Of a DNA stretch of 33,455 nt, positions 1 to 7,922 are shown in pieces. The notes beneath the pieces are model-generated. The model was given only the letters and a program-made list of their open reading frames with translations. It had not been told where the DNA came from and ran no database searches. The stretch's first letter is position 1; every line of letters starts with the position of its first letter. Source of the stretch: Bacteroidales bacterium (GTDB lineage: Bacteria; Bacteroidota; Bacteroidia; Bacteroidales; F082); NCBI GenBank assembly GCA_017460915.1, contig JAFUAA010000058.1:1-33455 (forward strand), in the 5' to 3' direction. The position numbers and the translations under genes are program-made.

Positions 1-1
1 C

Positions 2-190
2 GATGACTTCAAGGTCGGAAAAGCGAGGGACGACCCCTACTCGGGGGACATTCCCCAACGAGTTGACCAAATTCTCGGAGTGACGCTTGCAGATGTCAAG
101 AATTTGTCGGAACTTTGCGCAAAAGTTGTACATGGGGCTTTCTTGTGGTTTACTTTTGATTTCAACCACAACATTACTGAAAACCAATAA
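2..190 (+). CDS. C-terminal end of an unknown protein (partial at window edge)
   Basis: An open frame enters from the left edge and ends at TAA 188-190, giving 62 residues of a C-terminus. It reads DDFKVGKARDDPYSGD, then IPQRVDQILGVTL, then LSELCAKVVHGAFLWFTF, and ends ITENQ. I do not recognise the family. The mixed charged and hydrophobic composition looks like a real soluble domain end rather than a shadow frame. No gene lies opposite it. Too little is visible to assign a role. Confidence 0.5.
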   Translation, partial: DDFKVGKARDDPYSGDIPQRVDQILGVTLADVKNLSELCAKVVHGAFLWFTFDFNHNITENQ

Positions 191-226
191 TATGTACATC
201 TTTTTATCCATTTATTCCATCGCCTT

Positions 227-320
227 TTGACACTTTTTTAATTCCGCCAACGGGTAGAGAATAATCTGTTTCTAATACAAATTAATCATGGTTTTTGCAT
301 AATAATCCTAAAAGTGTCAA
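227..320. repeat. Imperfect MITE-like or hairpin segment with 11-bp inverted ends
   Basis: TTGACACTTTT at 227-237 is exactly inverted as AAAAGTGTCAA at 310-320. The stretch 191-434 otherwise shows no gene. It could be a small non-autonomous element or chance in AT-rich DNA. No target-site duplication was identified. Confidence 0.25.
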
Positions 321-434
321 TGTAATCCCATTATCATTTGGTTACATCCCCCGCCGTCCATATAACCCCATTAAATCAACAGGGAAGCATCATGATGTTA
401 GTCGGTTGTATATTGGGACAAGATACACAAACCC

Positions 435-520
435 CTATCGTTTCAGCATATTAAAATAAGCATCCAGCAACTTTTGTGCCCCGATGTAAGCGCTCATCCG
501 TTGGCCGCGGACATCGTTTT
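435..520 (-). pseudogene. meaB: Duplicated 3' fragment of meaB (28 codons plus stop)
   Basis: Read on the minus strand this fragment encodes the last residues of MeaB (NDVRGQRMSAYIGAQ, then LLDAYFNMLKR) and its own TAG stop at 435-437. The intact gene at 1963-3078 ends in LKK-TAA. The 79 bp at 442-520 match 1970-2048 with six differences, and all six are synonymous. It has no start and no upstream coding region, so it is a remnant. The silent differences suggest it descends from a functional meaB of a slightly different lineage rather than from a recent copy of its neighbour. Confidence 0.85.
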
Positions 521-1863
521 TATTTTGCGATTTGTTCATTAATCCACCTTTTCAGCAAGAATGTGACAAAATAAGGAAGGGTGTAGAATTTCCCGTTGAA
601 TCCTATGTTCTTGTAACATAGTTTGATGCCGTAACGAATGTCTTTATATTTGGTGTCGGTAATCAACTTGTTTAGCGAAGGCGTGGCATTGTCTTTGGCC
701 TTTACTTCAACGGGAATCAGAGATTCAGCATCACGGATGAAGAAGTCCATTTCTATAGTCGATTTCTCGTTCCTATAATAATACAGGGAGTATCCAGCCT
801 TGACGAGCATGTCTGCTGCGATGTTCTCGTAAAGCGCCCCCTTGTAAGTGTTGAAGTTGCGATTATGACGCAGGTCGGTTTGCGACTCGTCATCGAGCGA
901 AGCAATGAGCAAGCCTGTGTCACGAAAATAGATCTTATATTCGTTGGCATTGGCGTTGCCTTTCATGGGCAGTTCGGGCAGGTTGAGGTTATAGCAAACA
1001 TTTACGATGCCCGCGTCGGCCAACCAGTCGACGGTTCCGATGTATTCCCTTGACCTTGCGCCTTTTGCTACCTTTGAGATTTGGAATTTCTTGTTTTCCA
1101 TGGCAAGAAAATTGGGAATGTTGCGGTAGATGTTCTTGATTTTTCCCTTGTCGAGGCCAACGGCATATTTGGTGATGTCCTCCTCATAGTCGAGGAGCAG
1201 CATCTGCTGTTTCTTCAGGATACCTGAAAAGTTGTTTTGGCTGACAAAATCACTAACAACGGCGGGCATACCTCCGATGAGCATATAATCTTTGAAATGG
1301 CCGAACATGATATCCATTTCAAGTTGTGAAAACGGCTTTTGTTCAGCAATATGGGAATAAATATCTTCAATTTGTGCTTCAGAATAACCTTTCGCCCAAA
1401 GAAACTCCTCGAAATCAAGCGACTTCATCTCATATTCTTCTTTGTAGCCCACGCTGTTCGACTCAATTTCCTGATAGTTGATGCCCATGAGTGAACCCGA
1501 ACAAATGACATCAAAGCGTCCATCCAACTTGAAGAATTTCAGGCTTGTGGCACAATTGGGGTAGGCCTGCAATTCATCGAAGAGGATGAGTGTGTCGTTG
1601 GCTACAAACTTTGCATCGGGATTGACAAAACTGATTTGTTTAAGGATGTCGTCGGTTTTGAAACCCGTGTCAAAAATGGTTTTGTATTGTGGCTCGGTTA
1701 CAAAATTGATTTCTATGAAGTTGCCGTAGGTTTTGGCGAATTGTTCTATCGAAAAAGTCTTTCCTACCTGCCTCGATCCTTTAATAATGAGCGGAAGTCT
1801 TTGAGGGTTTTGTTTCCAATGTTGCAAGAAATCATCGATTTTTCTTTTAAGTATTTGGTTCAT
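520..1863 (-). CDS. AAA_14/DUF4143 ATPase
   Basis: The 447-residue protein has an N-terminal AAA_14 P-loop domain with Walker A GSRQVGKT at residues 29-36 and Walker B LILFDE at 92-97. The C-terminal DUF4143 region carries a PD-(D/E)XK-like signature, E-x-D-F-F followed by PVEVKAK. These ATPases are very common in Bacteroidota and prokaryotic accessory DNA. Their function is not established, although nucleic-acid or toxin-related roles have been suggested. The gene stands alone between two copies of the meaB 3' end, and its stop codon begins at the last base of the left copy. Three 13-bp repeats lie just upstream (1882-1958). The context is that of a small single-gene insertion. Confidence 0.9.
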   Translation of the reverse strand: MNQILKRKIDDFLQHWKQNPQRLPLIIKGSRQVGKTFSIEQFAKTYGNFIEINFVTEPQYKTIFDTGFKTDDILKQISFVNPDAKFVANDTLILFDELQAYPNCATSLKFFKLDGRFDVICSGSLMGINYQEIESNSVGYKEEYEMKSLDFEEFLWAKGYSEAQIEDIYSHIAEQKPFSQLEMDIMFGHFKDYMLIGGMPAVVSDFVSQNNFSGILKKQQMLLLDYEEDITKYAVGLDKGKIKNIYRNIPNFLAMENKKFQISKVAKGARSREYIGTVDWLADAGIVNVCYNLNLPELPMKGNANANEYKIYFRDTGLLIASLDDESQTDLRHNRNFNTYKGALYENIAADMLVKAGYSLYYYRNEKSTIEMDFFIRDAESLIPVEVKAKDNATPSLNKLITDTKYKDIRYGIKLCYKNIGFNGKFYTLPYFVTFLLKRWINEQIAK

Positions 1864-1881
1864 AACTATTTAATTCTATAA

Positions 1882-1958
1882 ATCACAAAATTCCAATATT
1901 TTTCGGCAAAAATATCACAAAATTCCGAACCAAACAAAAGAAAATATCACAAAATTCC
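1882..1958 (-). repeat. Three direct repeats with a 32-bp period upstream of the DUF4143 ATPase gene
   Basis: ATCACAAAATTCC occurs at 1882-1894, 1914-1926 and 1946-1958, with exactly 19 bp between copies. In the sense of the ATPase gene each reads GGAATTTTGTGAT, usually followed by an AT-rich run. The first copy lies 19 bp from the start codon. The helical phasing (about three turns) and position suggest operator sites or repeated promoter parts, possibly for autoregulation. Confidence 0.6.
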
Positions 1959-1962
1959 AGAA

Positions 1963-3078
1963 TTATTTCTTCAGCATATTAAAATAAGCATCCAGCAGCT
2001 TCTGTGCCCCAATGTAAGCGCTCATCCGCTGGCCGCGCACGTCGTTTTCGATTAAGGGCAGGAGGTCGGTGACGAGGTGGTTTTGGTAGAAGTCGTTCTT
2101 CAGGGCGCTGTCCATCGTGTCGAACATCATCTGAACGTCTTGGTCGGAGCGTTTGCGGTAGAGGTAACCGTTGTCGCGGAAGGCCTGCACGTGGTCGGCC
2201 ACCATCTTCCACACTTCGTCGATGTTGAAGCCCGTCAGGGCGGAGCAGGTCAGCACCTTGGGCTCTTGTCCCGACTCGGGCAAGGGGAAGAGGTGCAGCG
2301 CGTTGCGGCATTCGGCGGCGGCACGGTTGGCGCGCATCACGTTGTCGCCGTCGGCCTTGTTCACGGCGATGCCATCGGCCATCTCCATGATGCCGCGCTT
2401 GATGCCTTGCAGCTCGTCGCCGGCGCCGCTGATTAATATAAGGAGGAAGAAATCGACCATGGAATGCACCGCCGTTTCGGATTGGCCCACGCCTACGGTT
2501 TCCACAAAAATGGTATCGTAACCCGCTGCTTCACAGAGGATAATGGTCTCGCGTGTCTTGCGTGCCACACCGCCCAAAGTGCCTGCCGAGGCCGAGGGGC
2601 GGATGTAGGCATTGGGATGTACGGAGAGCGTTTCCATGCGCGTCTTGTCGCCCAAGATGCTGCCCTTCGAGCGTTGGCTCGACGGGTCGATGGCGAGGAC
2701 GGCCAGTTTTTGTCCCTGTTCGCAGAGATGCACGCCCAGGGCCTCGATAAAAGTGCTCTTGCCCGCGCCTGGCACGCCCGTGATACCCAGTCGCAACGCC
2801 TTTCCCGAATGGGGCAGGCAGGCCGCAATGATCTGTTGTGCCAGCTCCTGATGCTTCGGCAAGGCGCTCTCCACCAAGGTGATGGCCTTGCTGAGTGCCA
2901 CGCGGTCGCCATTCATGATACCATCAATGTACCATTCCAGCGGCATCAGCTGCTGCTGGTTGCGACGGAGGCGTTCCAAAGCCTTCGGGTTGACTTGAAT
3001 GGCTCCCTCGACGCCTTCGGTGACCTTGAGGTTCGACTCCCATTCGTGCTCCTGGTTTTCAAAGTGTTCGTGTTCCAT
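1963..3078 (-). CDS. meaB: Methylmalonyl-CoA mutase-associated GTPase MeaB
   Basis: This 371-residue G3E-family P-loop GTPase is full length. Walker A is GVPGAGKS at residues 101-108. The family block from LGDKTRM through SAGTLGGVA and VETVGVGQSE is present, as is the base-recognition motif VNKADGD. MeaB acts as a chaperone for adenosylcobalamin-dependent methylmalonyl-CoA mutase, guarding cofactor loading and stability in propionate/succinate metabolism. The mutase genes are not in the window. A TACCTTTG -7 box lies upstream at 3102-3109. The 3' end is repeated at 435-520 on the far side of the DUF4143 ATPase gene, so the present 3' end may have been supplied by the insertion. Confidence 0.95.
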   Translation of the reverse strand: MEHEHFENQEHEWESNLKVTEGVEGAIQVNPKALERLRRNQQQLMPLEWYIDGIMNGDRVALSKAITLVESALPKHQELAQQIIAACLPHSGKALRLGITGVPGAGKSTFIEALGVHLCEQGQKLAVLAIDPSSQRSKGSILGDKTRMETLSVHPNAYIRPSASAGTLGGVARKTRETIILCEAAGYDTIFVETVGVGQSETAVHSMVDFFLLILISGAGDELQGIKRGIMEMADGIAVNKADGDNVMRANRAAAECRNALHLFPLPESGQEPKVLTCSALTGFNIDEVWKMVADHVQAFRDNGYLYRKRSDQDVQMMFDTMDSALKNDFYQNHLVTDLLPLIENDVRGQRMSAYIGAQKLLDAYFNMLKK

Positions 3079-3101
3079 GGCGGGTTGCGGTTTTGATTCG
3101 G

Positions 3102-3109
3102 CAAAGGTA
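3102..3109 (-). promoter_or_regulatory. Bacteroidota -7 promoter box for meaB
   Basis: The minus strand reads TACCTTTG, an exact match to TAnnTTTG, 23 bp upstream of the meaB start. Confidence 0.65.
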
Positions 3110-3198
3110 GGGAATTATTTTGAAATAAAGCTTATGATTTAAAATGTTGATTTTTAAATAATTTGCAATTTTTTTTGCGTTATTCCGAAAAAAATGCG

Positions 3199-3206
3199 TA
3201 ATTTTG
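3199..3206 (+). promoter_or_regulatory. Bacteroidota promoter for the GT5/DUF4270 operon
   Basis: TAATTTTG matches TAnnTTTG, with a TTTG -33 element about 21 bp upstream (near 3175). The start codon is at 3231, so the leader is short. The divergent meaB promoter lies about 90 bp away. Confidence 0.65.
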
Positions 3207-3230
3207 TAGTTTCAAAGAAAGAAAAAGCCC

Positions 3231-4055
3231 ATGGTTGACAAAAGAAGAATACTATTCGTCCATCAGGAAATCGCTCCTTATTTGCCGGAAACCCCGATGA
3301 GCCTCATCGGCCGTTATCTGCCCCAAGCCACCCAAGAAAGCGGAAAGGAGATCAGGATTTTCATGCCCCGTTATGGCGTTATCAACGAGCGTCGCAACCA
3401 ACTCCACGAGGTGATTCGCCTGTCGGGTATGAATCTCATCATCAACGATACGGACCATCCCTTAATCATCAAGGTGGCTTCCATCCAGAAGGCGAGGATG
3501 CAGATTTATTTCATCGACAACGACGACTTTTTCACCAAGAAGAAATACCTGATGTATGACGAAAACGGCAACTTTTCGGAAGACAACGACAGTCGTTGTG
3601 TGTTCTTCACCCGTGGTGTCATCGAGACGGTGAAGAAACTCAACTGGTCGCCCGACATCATCCATTGCCATGGTTGGATTTCGGCCCTGATGCCTGTCTA
3701 CATCAAGCGTGCGATGAACGTCAAGGACAACCCGCTCTTCAACGAATCGAAGATTGTCTATTCGATTTACGACGATGCTTTCGACGAGACTTTCCCTGCT
3801 GGTTTCGACAAGAAAATGAAACTGCCCGGAATGAACTCCAAGGACCTCAAGTATTTCAAGGAGGCCAACTACGTCAACATGATGAAGGCGGCCATCGACT
3901 ATTCCGATGGCATTGTGGTCAGCACCAATCGCCTCAATCCAGAAATTGAGGAGTACTTGGTGGCCTCGAAGAAGCCCTTCCTTTCCTATCAGGAACAAGT
4001 GCATTATGCGCAGGCCTGTAACGAATTCTATGATTCAATGTTGGAAAAACAATAA
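3231..4055 (+). CDS. Stand-alone glycogen/starch synthase N-terminal (GT5) domain protein
   Basis: The 274-residue protein resembles the N-terminal Rossmann half of GT5 glycogen synthases: the ILFVHQEIAPY opening, the FMPRYG strand and the SPDIIHCHGW motif are visible. The usual KxGGL nucleotide-sugar loop near the N-terminus is replaced by ETPMSLIG. The whole C-terminal GT-B domain is absent, because the gene ends after SYQEQVHYAQ. A catalytic synthase needs both halves, so this is probably a regulatory or structural relative. From general knowledge, short proteins of this kind are found beside DUF4270 genes in Bacteroidales. The DUF4270 gene begins 8 bp downstream here, which implies co-transcription. 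Confidence 0.8.
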   Translation: MVDKRRILFVHQEIAPYLPETPMSLIGRYLPQATQESGKEIRIFMPRYGVINERRNQLHEVIRLSGMNLIINDTDHPLIIKVASIQKARMQIYFIDNDDFFTKKKYLMYDENGNFSEDNDSRCVFFTRGVIETVKKLNWSPDIIHCHGWISALMPVYIKRAMNVKDNPLFNESKIVYSIYDDAFDETFPAGFDKKMKLPGMNSKDLKYFKEANYVNMMKAAIDYSDGIVVSTNRLNPEIEEYLVASKKPFLSYQEQVHYAQACNEFYDSMLEKQ

Positions 4056-4063
4056 GGAAAACG

Positions 4064-5413
4064 ATGAAAACACATCATTCAACCGCTCGAATCCCGTTAG
4101 CGTTAATGATTGGCCTTTTGGTGTTGGCTTTCGCCTCGTGCAGGAAGTCGCCCGACACCATCGGCAACAACCTGATTTCGGACGACAACTATTTTGAAGT
4201 CTACAAGACCGATACGGCCGAAGTGATTTGCTATTCCTACCTCGACACCGTCTCGACGGGCAATGTGCTCAATGGCCTGCTGGGCTCGATGAACGATCCC
4301 GTTTTTGGCCATTCCGAGGCAGGATTCTACACGCAATTCCGCCCTTCGGTGGCAGGTCAAAGCTATGGCAGCAATCCGGTTTTGGACTCTCTGGTGCTGC
4401 AACTCAGCCTCACCAATTATTATGGTGATACAACTGTCATGCAAACCGTCCACGCCTTTGAGTTGTCGGATACGCTCTCGGTGCTTTCGACCTACTACAA
4501 CACATCGGAGGTGGCCACGTATAATGTCGACCACGCCAACGGATACCAGTTCCGACCGCGTCCCAATACCAAGATGCACATTTATGGCACCGACACCGTG
4601 CGGCAAGCCGTCATTCGCATCCCGCTGAGCCAAGAATTGGGCAATTACCTGATGTCGCTCGACACCACGGTCTATTCACGCCCCGACCTCTTCAAACAGC
4701 ATTTCAAGGGCCTCCACGTGTTTTGCGACCCCGTGAGCTACCCTGGCTCCATCATCAGCATCGACGTGACCAACAACACCTACACGTTGCTACAGCTTTA
4801 TTATCACAACGCTGCAACGCCCGAAAAGCCGATGCGTTACGATTTCCATACAACCTCAAAAGATGCCTATTTCAATAGTGTGGAACACGATTATTCCTCT
4901 GGAAGCCAAGATTTTGTAAGCCAAGTTCTGGAAGGGCAAACCGATTTGGGGAAACAGTTGGTTTATCTGCAATCCATGGGCGGCGTGAAGACCAAGATCC
5001 TGTTCCCCAATCTTGAACATTGGACCGATAGTTTGGAAAATTGCCACTTGGTCATCAATGAGGCGAAACTGATTGTCCCCGCTTCGGCATCAGCCACCGA
5101 TTCGGTCTACAAGGCCCCGACCAACTTCTTCCTTTTGGGCTTCAACGCCGACAGTTCCACCTATCTCCTGCCTGACTATTATGAAGGATCTGGCTATTTC
5201 GGAGGAACGTATAACCCAAAGAATCAGACGGTTATTTTCCGCATCTCTGAATACATGCAACGCGTAATCATGGGAAAAAAGGATAACTATGGACTGAGTT
5301 TGGGCATCAATGGTGCGGCCTACAACGCCAATCGGATGGTCATCAACGGCCCCGAGGCCACTACCACGGAAAAGCTTCGCCTTGAGGTGATTTATTCCAT
5401 TGTAAACGATTAA
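4064..5413 (+). CDS. DUF4270 lipoprotein
   Basis: The 449-residue protein has a signal peptide ending in the lipobox LAFASC, so it is probably anchored in the envelope. DUF4270 features follow: IGNNLIS, LLGSMNDPVFGHSEAGFYTQF, repeated serine/threonine-rich beta-strand segments and a C-terminal LRLEVIYSIV strand. The domain is widespread in Bacteroidota and its function is unknown. It sits 8 bp after the GT5-like gene and 11 bp before the secreted cyclophilin gene, in one probable operon. Confidence 0.85.
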   Translation: MKTHHSTARIPLALMIGLLVLAFASCRKSPDTIGNNLISDDNYFEVYKTDTAEVICYSYLDTVSTGNVLNGLLGSMNDPVFGHSEAGFYTQFRPSVAGQSYGSNPVLDSLVLQLSLTNYYGDTTVMQTVHAFELSDTLSVLSTYYNTSEVATYNVDHANGYQFRPRPNTKMHIYGTDTVRQAVIRIPLSQELGNYLMSLDTTVYSRPDLFKQHFKGLHVFCDPVSYPGSIISIDVTNNTYTLLQLYYHNAATPEKPMRYDFHTTSKDAYFNSVEHDYSSGSQDFVSQVLEGQTDLGKQLVYLQSMGGVKTKILFPNLEHWTDSLENCHLVINEAKLIVPASASATDSVYKAPTNFFLLGFNADSSTYLLPDYYEGSGYFGGTYNPKNQTVIFRISEYMQRVIMGKKDNYGLSLGINGAAYNANRMVINGPEATTTEKLRLEVIYSIVND

Positions 5414-5424
5414 ACTTCAACGAT

Positions 5425-6060
5425 ATGAAAAAACTGATTTTAGCCGCTTTGGTGTTGGTCGGACTGACCTGCCAGGCACAGAAAAACACAGAAAAGGAAA
5501 CCGTCGTGGTGATGAAGACCAGTATGGGAACCATAAAGGCCAAATTGTATAACGACACTCCGCAACATCGCGACAACTTCATCAAGTTAGTGAACGAAGG
5601 TTGGTACAACGGCTCGCCGTTCCACCGCGTCATCAACCAATTCATGATTCAGGGCGGACAGAACAAAGACGGACGTCTCGACCCAGGCTACACCGTCCCC
5701 GCCGAATTTAAGGACAACCATTTCCACAAGAAAGGCGCCCTCTGCGCTGCCCGTCAAGGCGATCAGGTGAACCCCAAGAAGGCCAGTAGCGGATCGCAGT
5801 TCTATATCGTGCAAGGCAAGGTGTATGACGACCGTTGGCTCGACATGTTCGAAAGCCGTTCGGGCAAGGTGCTCTCGGCTCGCCAACGCCAAGCCTACAA
5901 GACCGTTGGTGGCACGCCACATCTCGATGGCGACTACACGGTGTTCGGCGAAGTGACCGAGGGTCTCGAGGTGGTCGACAAGATTGCCGCCGTCAAGACT
6001 GGCCGCATGGATGTGCCCGTTGAGCCCGTCACCATCATTTCAGTAACGATTGAAAAGTAA
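5425..6060 (+). CDS. Secreted cyclophilin-type peptidyl-prolyl cis-trans isomerase
   Basis: The 211-residue protein begins with a signal peptide (MKKLILAALVLVGLTCQA), so it should act in the periplasm; the C in LTCQA may even be a lipobox cysteine. The cyclophilin core is clear: FHRVINQFMIQGG contains the catalytic FHR, SSGSQFYIVQG is the conserved SxxSQF block, and TVFGEVTEGLEVVDKI is the typical C-terminal strand and helix. It catalyses proline isomerisation during folding of exported proteins. An insertion (YDDRWLDMFESRSGKVLSA) between the SQF and FGEV blocks is typical of Bacteroidota periplasmic cyclophilins. It is the last gene of the operon before a palindromic repeat region. Confidence 0.93.
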   Translation: MKKLILAALVLVGLTCQAQKNTEKETVVVMKTSMGTIKAKLYNDTPQHRDNFIKLVNEGWYNGSPFHRVINQFMIQGGQNKDGRLDPGYTVPAEFKDNHFHKKGALCAARQGDQVNPKKASSGSQFYIVQGKVYDDRWLDMFESRSGKVLSARQRQAYKTVGGTPHLDGDYTVFGEVTEGLEVVDKIAAVKTGRMDVPVEPVTIISVTIEK

Positions 6061-6063
6061 ATC

Positions 6064-6126
6064 CGGCCCTTCGACAAGCCCAGGGCCCTTTGCTTTGTCA
6101 GGGTTTGAGCTAGTTGAAGGCCCGAC
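6064..6126. repeat. Imperfect inverted repeat made of two REP-like copies
   Basis: GGCCCTTCGACAAGCCC (from 6065) and the degenerate inverse GAGCTAGTTGAAGGCCC (ending 6123) can fold as a hairpin. The unit is the same family as the repeat inside the ferredoxin gene at 11308-11339 (core CCTGTCGAAGGG). It lies between the cyclophilin and pheS genes and may act as a terminator or as an mRNA 3' stabiliser. Confidence 0.55.
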
Positions 6127-6144
6127 TTTAAATATGATTATTTC

Positions 6145-7176
6145 ATGAAAGAGAAAGTAGAAGAAATATTATCCCAGGTGCGTGACTTCCAAGCTGACAG
6201 CAAAGAGGCTTTGGATAATTTCCGCATCACTTATTTAAGCAAGAAAGGAGTGATTCCCGCCTTGTTTGCCGACTTCAAGACCGTGGCTCCTGAACTCCGC
6301 AAGGAGATGGGCATGAGGCTCAACGAATTGAAGAACGTGGTTCAGGAGAAGGTGGAGGAGCAATTGCAAAAGTTTGAGAACCAGCATGGCCCCGATGCAG
6401 GCTTCGACATGAGCATGCCCGCCAACGAGATGCGCGGCGCCCGCCATCCGTTGAGCATCGTGCGTCGTGACATCAACGAGATTTTCGCGCATTTGGGCTT
6501 CACCATCGTTGAAGGTCCGGAAATCGAGGACGACTACCATGTGTTCACGGCCTTGAACTTCCCGCTTGACCATCCCGCCCGCGATATGCAGGACACCTTC
6601 TTTATTAATAAGGAGCCCAACGTGAACAAGGTGAGCGACATTCTGCTGCGCACCCACACGTCGAGCGTGCAAGTGCGCGCCATGGAAAAGCAACAGCCGC
6701 CCATCCGCGTCATTGCCCCTGGCCGCGTGTTCCGCAACGAAGCCATTTCGGCTCGTGCCCACTGCATTTTCCACCAGATTGAAGGCTTGTATATTGACGA
6801 AAATGTCTCCTTTGCCGACCTGAAACAGACGCTTTACCATTTCGTCCAGGAATTCTTTGGCGAGGGCACCAAGGTGCGTTTCCGTCCGTCGTATTTCCCC
6901 TTCACTGAGACTTCGGCGGAGATGGATATTTCGTGCAACATTTGCGGCGGCAAAGGCTGCAACATCTGCAAGCACACGGGTTGGGTTGAAATCCTCGGCT
7001 GCGGCATGTGCGACCCCAACATCCTCACTGCCAGCGGCATCGACCCGGAGAGGTACACAGGCTTTGCCTTCGGCATGGGCGTGGAGCGCATCGCCATGCT
7101 GAAATACGGCATCAACGACCTGAGGCTGTTCTTCGAGAACGATTTACGGTTCCTCGAACAGTTTGAGTTGGCTTGA
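6145..7176 (+). CDS. pheS: Phenylalanyl-tRNA synthetase alpha subunit
   Basis: The 343-residue protein is full length. The N-terminal coiled-coil arm (residues 1-90) is followed by the class II catalytic core: motif 1 around HPLSIVRRDINEIF, motif 2 around APGRVFRNEAISARAH with the F-R-N-E signature, and motif 3 as GMGVERIAMLKYG. The FRPSYFPFTE and GWVEILGCGM segments belong to the phenylalanine-binding pocket. It charges tRNA-Phe together with PheT, whose gene is not in the window. A cysteine-rich insert (CNICGGKGCNICKHTG) is visible before GWVEI and is usual in this phylum. The gene converges on the DUF2461 gene, with a 4-bp gap between stop codons. Confidence 0.97.
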   Translation: MKEKVEEILSQVRDFQADSKEALDNFRITYLSKKGVIPALFADFKTVAPELRKEMGMRLNELKNVVQEKVEEQLQKFENQHGPDAGFDMSMPANEMRGARHPLSIVRRDINEIFAHLGFTIVEGPEIEDDYHVFTALNFPLDHPARDMQDTFFINKEPNVNKVSDILLRTHTSSVQVRAMEKQQPPIRVIAPGRVFRNEAISARAHCIFHQIEGLYIDENVSFADLKQTLYHFVQEFFGEGTKVRFRPSYFPFTETSAEMDISCNICGGKGCNICKHTGWVEILGCGMCDPNILTASGIDPERYTGFAFGMGVERIAMLKYGINDLRLFFENDLRFLEQFELA

Positions 7177-7180
7177 TTTT

Positions 7181-7894
7181 TCAGAAATCTAATGATGGTA
7201 GAGACGCAAAATTTTGCGTCTCTACAGTTTTATTCACCCCGACGGTTCTATTCAGCCATTGGCAGAAATCTTTGGTCTTTTCGAATTCACTCAGCACCCA
7301 GTCGACGAGATGCGGGTCGGAGAGGCGCTTTTCGGGGATGTTTTGTACCACGAGCCAGTCGCGCTGCTTGAAGAGTTCGGCTTGCGGATGGTCCTTGGGA
7401 TAGCCGTTGGGCACGCGCTTCATGGCGTGTTCGGTGTCGAGCACAAAGCCCTGGGCTTTGTTGAGGCTTTCCACCAAAGGCTTGGCGTTGAAAAGAATCT
7501 CGTCGCGGATGGTCTTGAGCATGGCCGTGTCGGGCATATACATCCCCGTGCACATCATGTTATGCCCCAGGTATTCCGATTCCTTGGCCTCCAAATGGAA
7601 ATAATAGCCGCCCAGCATCGACTTCTTGCCCTCAGGACAGACGAACACACCGAAGTGGGTCTTATAGGGCCGTTTGTCGGGCGAGAAACGCGTGTCGCGG
7701 TAGAAGCGATAGGTGCAGTCTTTCAGGGTCAAGCCTTCGCAGTCGTCGTCAAACTTCTGCACGCCCGCGATGATTTGTTCGGCCAAGGCGTTGAAGTTGT
7801 CCTGTGCCTTCAGATATTCATTCTTATGCTCCTGAAACCACGGTCGGTTGTTGTTGTGGAGCACATTTTCCAAAAAACCGAGAATCTCTTCCAT
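7181..7894 (-). CDS. DUF2461 (TIGR02453) family protein with a repeat-derived C-terminus
   Basis: This matches the DUF2461 family: FLENVLHNNNRPWFQEHK at the N-terminus, TYRFYRDTRFSPDKRPYKTHFG in the middle and GYYFHLE after it. The function is unknown. I chose ATG at 7894 because a TATCTTTG -7 box at 7910-7917 sits just upstream; the longer frame would use a TTG at 7912 inside that box. The last 14 residues (VETQNFASL, then PSLDF) are encoded by the palindrome at 7198-7225 and a few codons after it. The original stop therefore seems to have been replaced by repeat sequence. Confidence 0.88.
   Translation of the reverse strand: MEEILGFLENVLHNNNRPWFQEHKNEYLKAQDNFNALAEQIIAGVQKFDDDCEGLTLKDCTYRFYRDTRFSPDKRPYKTHFGVFVCPEGKKSMLGGYYFHLEAKESEYLGHNMMCTGMYMPDTAMLKTIRDEILFNAKPLVESLNKAQGFVLDTEHAMKRVPNGYPKDHPQAELFKQRDWLVVQNIPEKRLSDPHLVDWVLSEFEKTKDFCQWLNRTVGVNKTVETQNFASLPSLDF
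7198..7225. repeat. 28-bp perfect palindrome, family A copy 1
   Basis: GTAGAGACGCAAAA is followed directly by its exact reverse complement. A second copy with one mismatch lies at 13874-13901 inside vsr. Here it encodes the DUF2461 C-terminus and lies between convergent genes, so the transcript could also fold as a bidirectional hairpin. Confidence 0.9.
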
Positions 7895-7909
7895 AGGTGA
7901 AAATTTTGG

Positions 7910-7917
7910 CAAAGATA
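7910..7917 (-). promoter_or_regulatory. Bacteroidota -7 promoter box for the DUF2461 gene
   Basis: The minus strand reads TATCTTTG, matching TAnnTTTG. It lies between the stop of the MATE gene and the ATG at 7894 and decides that start. Confidence 0.65.
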
Positions 7918-7922
7918 AGGAA

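Noticed and set aside
1882-1958. Short CRISPR-like array with 32-bp period
   Set aside because: The repeat is only 13 bp and the spacers 19 bp, with three copies and no cas genes. Operator-type iterons fit better.
2077-3096. Long plus-strand open frames opposite meaB
   Set aside because: They are mirror frames of a GC-rich, strongly conserved gene and show no recognisable domain.
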